Under the pieces are notes generated by a model. The model ran no database searches. It saw nothing but the letters and a program-made list of their open reading frames with translations, and was not told the origin of the DNA. A stretch of 6,164 nucleotides of DNA from Clostridiales bacterium (GTDB lineage Bacteria; Bacillota; Clostridia; Oscillospirales; Oscillospiraceae): positions 1 through 6,164 of the forward strand of contig JAHZEE010000105.1 in the NCBI GenBank assembly GCA_019421975.1, read 5' to 3'. Each line of letters starts with the position of its first letter. Position 1 is the first letter of the stretch. Shown here piece after piece: positions 1-5,200 of this stretch. Both the position numbers and the translations under genes were made by a program.

Positions 1-16
1 GCCCGAAGCAAGCTGA

Positions 17-53
17 AAAAAATCGAAGCTCACCGGCTGACCTTCGATTTTTT
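17..53. terminator. Rho-independent terminator of an unseen upstream gene
   Basis: A 12-bp perfect stem pairs 17-28 (ending tcgaag) with 42-53 (starting cttcga) around a 13-base loop. The outer half of the stem is A on the left and T on the right, so it has a T-tract in both directions and could stop transcription from either side. No coding sequence is seen to its left in the window. It most likely ends the preceding gene and insulates the TolC-like gene. Confidence 0.7.
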
Positions 54-60
54 ACTTCTG

Positions 61-96
61 TTCACAGTTTCTTCATAGAACTCTGCTAAAATAGCA
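61..96 (+). promoter_or_regulatory. Candidate promoter of the TolC-family gene
   Basis: An extended -10 element, TGC followed by TAAAAT (84-92), lies about 60 bases before the start codon, just after the upstream terminator. No good -35 hexamer sits at 16-18 bp; TTCACA at 61-66 is 20 bp away, which is long. The -10 is embedded in a short perfect dyad, tgcta-aaa-tagca (84-96), which could be a repressor site or chance. The placement between a terminator and a strong ribosome binding site is the best argument for a promoter here. Confidence 0.4.
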
Positions 97-154
97 ACAC
101 TTTAGTCCGGTTTCTAACAACCGATTCCCTTTTCCACGCCAGGAGGAACCCCCT

Positions 155-1540
155 ATGAAAAAACGTTTCGCGGCCCTGTGCCTAACCTGCTCTGCCCTGC
201 TGTCCCTGTCCGCACCCGCCGCGGCGGTGCGGGCACCCAACGACAGCGGACAGCCCCAGTCCTCCACGGGCAACACCTCGGTTACCATTCCCTCGGACGG
301 TACCCTCTCCTTCGACCAGATCGGCCCCCGGGTAAAGGCCAACAACCTGACCTTGAAGGCGGCGCAGGAGAGCCTGAAATCCGCCGAGGCCATGGACTGG
401 GATGAGGCCATCGACGAGATGGAGGATGCCATTGATGCCATGGAGCTGCAGATCTCTATGCTTGTGAGCAGCGGGGCCGGGCAGTTGGCAGAGGCAGAGC
501 AAAAAATTACAGAGGCCATTAGCGCAATTAATCAAGCCTCTGGCATAATTGAAGATGCCAAAGGTTTTGTCAACAATATCGTCCTCGCCGGTTCTTTAAC
601 CTCCCTTGGTCAATATAGTCAAATCCAAGCAGAAAGCCTGAAAGCCTCCCTGGAATCCATGGAAGACCAGTTAGACGATCTGCAGGACCAGAAGGAGGAC
701 TACCAAAAAACCTTGGAGGACACCGCCCGCCAAATCGACTATGCCGCCGCCCAGACCATTGCCGGGGCGGAGTCCCTCTATCTGACCATCCTCTCCACCC
801 AGCTTCAGCTGGAGGCCCTGCAGGAGACCATGGAGAGCACCCAGCGTTCCCTGCGGGAAGTGGAGCTGCGCTATGAATTGGGACAGGTCTCCCAGCTGAC
901 CCTGCTCCAGGCCCAAAGCGGCTATGACAGTCTGAAGGCCTCCATGGACAGTCTGGAGAACACCATCTCCACCCTGTACAGTTCCCTCCAGTCCCTGATG
1001 GGAGATGTCCCCACAGGCCGCCTGACCCTTACCAGCACCCCCTACGTCACCCAGGGACAACTGGCCGCCATCTCCTATACCTCCGACCTGGAAAAGGCCA
1101 AGGAGAACAGCTACACCCTCTATGCCTCTGCCCGGTCTGTGGAGGACGCCAAGCAGGCCATGGACGATGCCCGGCGGGAGGAGGGAAAGAACAGCTACCA
1201 GTACAAGATGGCGGAGTATACCTATCAGTCCACCCTCTATCAAAACGACGCCACCATCGCGGAGTTTGAACTCTCCTTCCAATCCCTCTACAAGGCCCTC
1301 GCCCCCGCCCAAGCCGCGCTGTCGGCCAAGGAGAGTGCCCTGGCCTATGAGGAACAGGTCTACGCCGTGGCAGAGCGAAAGCACGAGCTGGGCAACCTCT
1401 CGGACAACGCCCTTCTGGACGCTAAGAACACGCTGAACACCGCCAAGCGGGATGTCACTGCGGCAGAGATGGAGCTGTACACCGCCTATCACAGCTACGA
1501 ACAGGCCGTAAAACAAGGGCTGGTCAGCAGCGCCGGATAA
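155..1540 (+). CDS. TolC / outer-membrane-efflux family secreted protein
   Basis: This gene encodes a complete 461-residue exported protein of the TolC-like (OEP) helical family. The ATG follows an AGGAGG (141-146) with an 8-base spacer, which fixes the start. Residues 1-24 form a signal peptide: MKKR, a hydrophobic core, then APAAA as a likely signal-peptidase I site. Cys9 and Cys12 do not form a convincing lipobox. A linker rich in Ser, Gly and Pro follows. The rest is almost wholly helical and coiled-coil-like, with the family's two-fold internal repeat: an RYELGQVSQLTLLQAQ-type segment (about 239-283) is echoed by KHELGNLSDNALLDAK (about 409-455). Length matches ordinary TolC relatives (about 420-490). 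In diderms these proteins form the outer channel of efflux or type I secretion systems. In Clostridia related proteins exist, but their site of action is unclear. No adaptor or pump gene is visible beside it, and flanking terminators suggest a lone transcript. Residues about 114-163 are encoded by an AT-richer patch. Family assignment is firm; function is inferred. Confidence 0.88.
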   Translation: MKKRFAALCLTCSALLSLSAPAAAVRAPNDSGQPQSSTGNTSVTIPSDGTLSFDQIGPRVKANNLTLKAAQESLKSAEAMDWDEAIDEMEDAIDAMELQISMLVSSGAGQLAEAEQKITEAISAINQASGIIEDAKGFVNNIVLAGSLTSLGQYSQIQAESLKASLESMEDQLDDLQDQKEDYQKTLEDTARQIDYAAAQTIAGAESLYLTILSTQLQLEALQETMESTQRSLREVELRYELGQVSQLTLLQAQSGYDSLKASMDSLENTISTLYSSLQSLMGDVPTGRLTLTSTPYVTQGQLAAISYTSDLEKAKENSYTLYASARSVEDAKQAMDDARREEGKNSYQYKMAEYTYQSTLYQNDATIAEFELSFQSLYKALAPAQAALSAKESALAYEEQVYAVAERKHELGNLSDNALLDAKNTLNTAKRDVTAAEMELYTAYHSYEQAVKQGLVSSAG

Positions 1541-1549
1541 GTCCATCCC

Positions 1550-1584
1550 CTGCGGGGAACCATTTCAGGTTCCCCGCAGTTTTT
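1550..1584 (+). terminator. Rho-independent terminator of the TolC-family gene
   Basis: A 12-bp perfect GC-rich stem, ctgcggggaacc (1550-1561) with ggttccccgcag (1568-1579), encloses a 6-base loop and is followed by five T (1580-1584). It begins 10 bases after the stop codon, a textbook intrinsic terminator. It implies the transcript ends here rather than running into the large downstream reading frame. Confidence 0.92.
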
Positions 1585-1643
1585 GTCTCTTGCCCCCTAT
1601 CCAAACGCCCATCTCCTGTTTCTTATGTCCGATTAAGAAATCG

Positions 1644-1671
1644 TTTACAAAACCGTCACGGAATTCATAAT
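1644..1671 (+). promoter_or_regulatory. Candidate sigma-70/SigA promoter
   Basis: TTTACA (1644-1649) and CATAAT (1666-1671) are each one mismatch from consensus and are separated by 16 bp, inside an AT-rich, gene-free region. Transcription would start near 1678 and meet the strong hairpin terminator at 1797-1841, giving a transcript of roughly 160 bases with no clear reading frame. It could be the promoter of a small RNA or of a terminator-controlled leader. The match could also be chance in AT-rich DNA. Confidence 0.4.
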
Positions 1672-1765
1672 TTAGCCATATCATTCCAATATTTTGGTCA
1701 CAATTCTCCTGTACTATATCACCTGTAAGCAGCAGAGATCAAAAACTTCTGACTTTACTTACACA

Positions 1766-1795
1766 CTCTCTGTTCTCTCTCTTTTCTCTCTTTTT
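1766..1795 (+). repeat. Polypyrimidine (CT-rich) tract
   Basis: Twenty-nine of 30 bases are C or T, mostly CT dinucleotide repeats broken by one G at 1772. It ends directly against the A-run that forms the left foot of the 19-bp hairpin. Such tracts are slippage-prone and can vary in length between strains. Confidence 0.8.
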
Positions 1796-1796
1796 A

Positions 1797-1841
1797 AAAA
1801 AGAACCGGCAGCGATATGGGAAATCGCTGCCGGTTCTTTTT
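1797..1841. terminator. 19-bp perfect hairpin, bidirectional intrinsic terminator
   Basis: Positions 1797-1815 pair without mismatch to 1823-1841 around a 7-base loop. The stem core is agaaccggcagcgat, with an A-run on the left foot and a T-run on the right foot, so both strands read as GC-rich stem plus U-tract. The nearest upstream gene already has its own terminator, so this one must serve a transcript starting in the gap or one arriving on the minus strand. It is longer and more perfect than the other two terminators here. Confidence 0.85.
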
Positions 1842-1862
1842 GGGCGCATCTTTGCCGGTTCT
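1828..1862 (+). repeat. Direct repeat of tgccggttct (also inverted at 1801-1810)
   Basis: The 10-mer tgccggttct occurs at 1828-1837 (right arm of the hairpin) and again at 1853-1862, with its reverse complement at 1801-1810. The third copy sits in the loop of the next inverted repeat, so the RNA or single-stranded DNA could fold in two mutually exclusive ways, pairing 1801-1810 with either copy. It could reflect a recombination site, an antiterminator switch, or local duplication. Confidence 0.6.
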
Positions 1863-1883
1863 GGCAATGATCTACAAAGATGC
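1846..1883. repeat. Inverted repeat, 9-bp arms
   Basis: gcatctttg (1846-1854) pairs perfectly with caaagatgc (1875-1883) around a 20-base loop. It starts four bases after the hairpin terminator and abuts the next inverted repeat. It lacks a T-tract, so it is not a simple terminator. Confidence 0.6.
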
Positions 1884-1910
1884 TTGCCTGGTTTTATCTC
1901 TCTCAGGCAA
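1884..1910. repeat. Inverted repeat, 7-bp arms, beside the homology junction
   Basis: ttgcctg (1884-1890) pairs with caggcaa (1904-1910) around a 13-base loop. Its right arm ends about 10 bases before the point where protein homology of the large downstream gene begins. The in-frame TTG at 1884 is the only possible start codon in this area and has no ribosome binding site. Confidence 0.5.
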
Positions 1911-1919
1911 TTCTCCGGT

Positions 1920-2210
1920 CTCAATGAAAATTTTGAAAACGGCAGCTTTCTCGAGGGCTTTATCACCTTGACCCCTGCAGCTGGAGGCGGCGCTGTACTT
2001 TCCGTACCCTACATGGGCTTTTACGGCGACTGGACAAGCGCGCCCATCGTCGACCAGGGATTCTACTGGGATGACCTGAACGGCGGCGAGAACTGGGCGC
2101 AGGCGTATACCAATACAGCCGGCCTCAACTCGCTTGAAAACACAATCAGCTTTTATCTCGGCGACAACCCCTATCACGATGGTGTCACCTATCTGGACGA
2201 GCGCAACGCC
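1920..2210 (+). other. Fn3-like domain of S8 subtilase (C-terminal part only)
   Basis: The run NGSFLEGFITL, then LSVPYMGFYGDW and API.DQGFYWDD, is the signature of the Fn3-like domain (fn3_5 type) that packs against the catalytic domain in lactocepin and streptococcal C5a peptidase. Normally about 60 more residues of the same domain precede NGSF; here they are missing, so the domain is cut through its middle. This is the key evidence that the gene lost its front. Confidence 0.8.
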
Positions 2211-5200
2211 ATTTCTCCCAACGGCGACGACTATTCCGACGCGCTGAGCTTTGTCTATACCGGCCTGCTGCGCAATGCCCGCACACTCACATACGAGATC
2301 AAGGACGCGCAGACAGATGAGGTCTACTATGAAAAGACGGTGGAATACGAGATCAAATCCGTCTATAACACCTCATATTACCGTATCACGCCGAGCGGCG
2401 TCTCGGACTACAGCGCGATCGACCCCTGGTACGGCACGACCCAGTCCGGCGCTAAGCTTGCAAACGGCACAAAGGCCATTGTGACGGTCACCGCTGAACT
2501 GGACTACGACAAGCACGCATCAAACAACAAGGACGACTCCTGGAGTTTCCCCATCACCATAGATACGCAGGAGCCGGAGGCGACCAATATCACGGTCCGC
2601 GAGGAAAATGGGAAGTATTATGTCGATGTGACGCTCAGCGACGACCAGTTCGTTGCAAATGTCGCCTTTGCAAACGCAGGCGAGACGAAGCAGCTTGCGA
2701 GCTTCCCCGTGGCGGAGACCACGGCCGGCGCCGAGACGCAGGCATCCTATGATGTGACGGGTTTTGGCGAGAACCTGACGCTGATCGTCAATGACTACGC
2801 CTGCAACCGCAAGACCTATTCTGTGAAGGTCGAGGGTAACCCGGATGACTCCGAGGTGATCGTTCCCACAAAGACGGTCTTGGAGGAGGACTTCGAGGAT
2901 GCCGCCTTCCCGCCCGATGGATGGACGCTGAAGTCGACTGCCGCCAAGACCTGGTATCAGGGCACGGAGTTCGGCTCCAAAATGGCGATCTGCGACTATT
3001 CCAGCACCGAGCAGCAGAGCGAATGGCTCATCAGCCCCGCCGTCGACCTGAGTGCGGAGCCGACGGAGGCCGGCATCGTCTTTGACTTTTACGCAAACTA
3101 CTACTGGAGCGTCCAGAGCCACGCCTACAATCTGAAGGTCAAGGCATCGACAGACGGGCAGAGCTGGGAGGACATCTGGCAGCTCTGGGACTGGAACGCG
3201 AAGAACGAATTTGGCCCCTGGGAGAAGACCCAGGCCAAAGTGACAATCCCGGAACAGTATCAGAACGCGCAGAGCGTGCAGTTCGCCTTTGTCTATGAGG
3301 GCACGGATGGGACCGAGCTCTGGCTGGACAACATTCAGGTCTATGTGGACGATCCGGATCAGATCCACACGATCACCGCCACGGCGGGCGAGGGCGGCAG
3401 CATCGACCCCTCCGGCGCCGTGAGCATCAACAACGGAAAGAGCCGCACCTTTACGGTCGCGGCGGATGAGGGCTACGATATCTCCGATGTCAAGGTCGAC
3501 GGGGTGTCTGTGGGCGCGAAGACAAGCTATACCTGCACAAATGTGACGGAGAATCACACCATTGCGGCGGAGTTTGCCGCACGCGGTGAAACCGACCTGC
3601 TGATCGACGAGGACTTTGACGAGTGCACCCAGAACGGCAGTCTGCCGGAGGGGTGGAGAAGCACGGGTTCTACCGGCAGCGTAAAGCAGTGGGTGCCCTA
3701 TAAATATCCCTGGAACCCCACCGCCTACGAGGCCACTGTGGCGGCCTACCGTACCGATGACTACACCTACAGCGGCGCGGAAGATGACCGCCTGATCACG
3801 CCGGCCGTGGATATGAGCGAGCGCACAGGGACCCTGAGCTTCCGGGTCTGCCTTGCGAAAGGCTATCACAGCGACGGTGATTTCTACTGTGCGGTGGAGG
3901 GAACCACGGACGGGACCAACTGGACCCAGCTGTGGATCTCCAACGACGGCAACACAGCCTACACCGCTGCCGCAGGCGCGCAAATCTACGCCGATGTGGT
4001 GCTGGAGATCCCCGCCGCGCTGCAAAAGGAAAACGCCCAGTTCGCGTTCCGCTATGTAAAAAAGGCGGACTCGGATGGAGGCGTCTGCTCCATCGACAAT
4101 GTACAGCTTCGCGCGGCAAAGCCGGCCTCCGGCGGCGACGCCCTGCTGGACGAGGACTTCAACGCCTCGGAGGGCAGCCTGCCCGATGGCTGGACGCAGC
4201 AGAAGAAGAGCTCTGCCTCTGATTACACCTGGCAAATCAAGAAGTGGAACAGTCAGGTCGGCGCCTACTGCTCGCCGGATACGGACTCCTACAGTGATTC
4301 GTGGGGCGACACCGAATACGGCATGGGACAGGACGAGTACCTGATCTCGCCCGCCCTAGATCTTTCCGGCAGGACAGGCACGCTGACCTTCCAGTTCAGC
4401 GGCAATAAAAACAGCCTGAGCAGGACTCTGATGCTGGGCAAAACAACCGTCACGCTGGAGGCCTCGGCGGACGGCGGCACGACTTGGACCGAGCTGTGGA
4501 ACGCGGCGGACGGCAGTGATCAGCTGCAATCCGGCGTGATCGCGGGCAACACGCAGACAGCGGAGTTTTCCGTGGAGATCCCAGAGGCGTTTCAGAAGGA
4601 CGGCGTGAAGTTCGCCTTCCGCTACCAGACCAAGGCCGGGAACACCGGCGGCTGCATTGTCTTTGTCGACAACATTAAGCTCACCGCCTCCGGCGGTGAG
4701 ACGCCCGTCGCGCCGGTGACCTTTACGATTACCGCCTCGGCCGGGCAGGGCGGCAGCATCACCCCCTCCGGCGCGGTCAATGTGAAGAAGGGCACAGGCC
4801 AGAGCTTCGCCATCGCCCCCTCCGAGGGCTATGAGATTGCGGAAGTGCTGGTGGACGGCGTGTCCGTGGGCCAGGTATCGGCCTACACCTTTGAAAATGT
4901 GACGGAAGCGCACACGATTGCGGCGGCCTTCACGCAAAAGACAATTCCCCTGCCCGACAGCATCAACGAGGACTTCAACAGCGGCGAGGGTCTCCCGGTG
5001 GGATGGACGGTGGAAGGCCCCAGCGCGAGCTATAACTACGAAACTTGGAAAGTCGCGCGCTATGAGCCATTCAACTATAACAACGCCGCTGTGTGTGCGC
5101 AGAACATCATGTTTGCGCAGGAGCAGAATGAGAAACTCATCCTGCCGCAGATCAACATGAAAAATGACATGCAGCTGAGCTTTGATTTTGGTGCTTCCTA

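Larger units (their letters stand above)
1678..1841 (+). ncRNA. Possible small RNA or attenuator leader
   Basis: This call rests only on context: a candidate promoter just upstream, no supported reading frame, and a strong intrinsic terminator at the end. The central part is a run of 30 bases (1766-1795) with a single purine, mostly CT repeats. C/U-rich single-stranded segments of this kind in known small RNAs can pair with Shine-Dalgarno sequences of target messages. No known RNA family is recognised. An attenuating leader for a gene formerly located downstream is an equal alternative. Confidence 0.22.
1585..1919. other. Non-coding, AT-rich gap between the two genes
   Basis: No convincing gene lies in this stretch. 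It holds, in order, a candidate sigma-70-type promoter (1644-1671), a pyrimidine run (1766-1795), a 19-bp hairpin terminator (1797-1841) and two more inverted repeats (1846-1883, 1884-1910). The frame of the downstream protein stays open back to a stop at 1668-1670. The residues it would encode before about 1920 are simply the hairpin sequences read through, and do not resemble the upstream part of S8-protease Fn3-like domains. Confidence 0.7.

Noticed and set aside
671..1546. Minus-strand open frame (291 codons) opposite the TolC-family gene
   Set aside because: It is a shadow of the helical-repeat gene, runs over the start of the terminator stem, and encodes repetitive Gly/Leu-rich sequence.
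1565..1684. Minus-strand 39-codon ORF (MIWLNYEFRDG...) in the gap
   Set aside because: It runs through part of the TolC-gene terminator hairpin and has no well-spaced ribosome binding site; the nearest purine-rich AGGAGA is about 19 bases away. Probably chance.
1840..1915. Integron attC-like recombination site
   Set aside because: Paired hairpins are present, but the RYYYAAC and GTTRRRY core-site motifs are not.
1585..1919. tRNA, CRISPR array or known riboswitch in the gap
   Set aside because: No cloverleaf with a T-loop motif, no regularly spaced direct repeats and no recognised aptamer core were seen.
1924..1971. Out-of-frame ATG near the junction that could start a short peptide (MKILKTAAFSRALSP)
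   Set aside because: It looks superficially like a signal peptide start but stops after 15 codons and is in a different frame from the surface protein. No ribosome binding site precedes it.
2520..4235. Long minus-strand open frame (571 codons) opposite the surface-protein gene
   Set aside because: It is antisense to a + frame that encodes recognisable modules throughout. Its translation is low-complexity, rich in Arg, Gly, Leu and Val, with no domain, as expected from GC-rich codon shadows.
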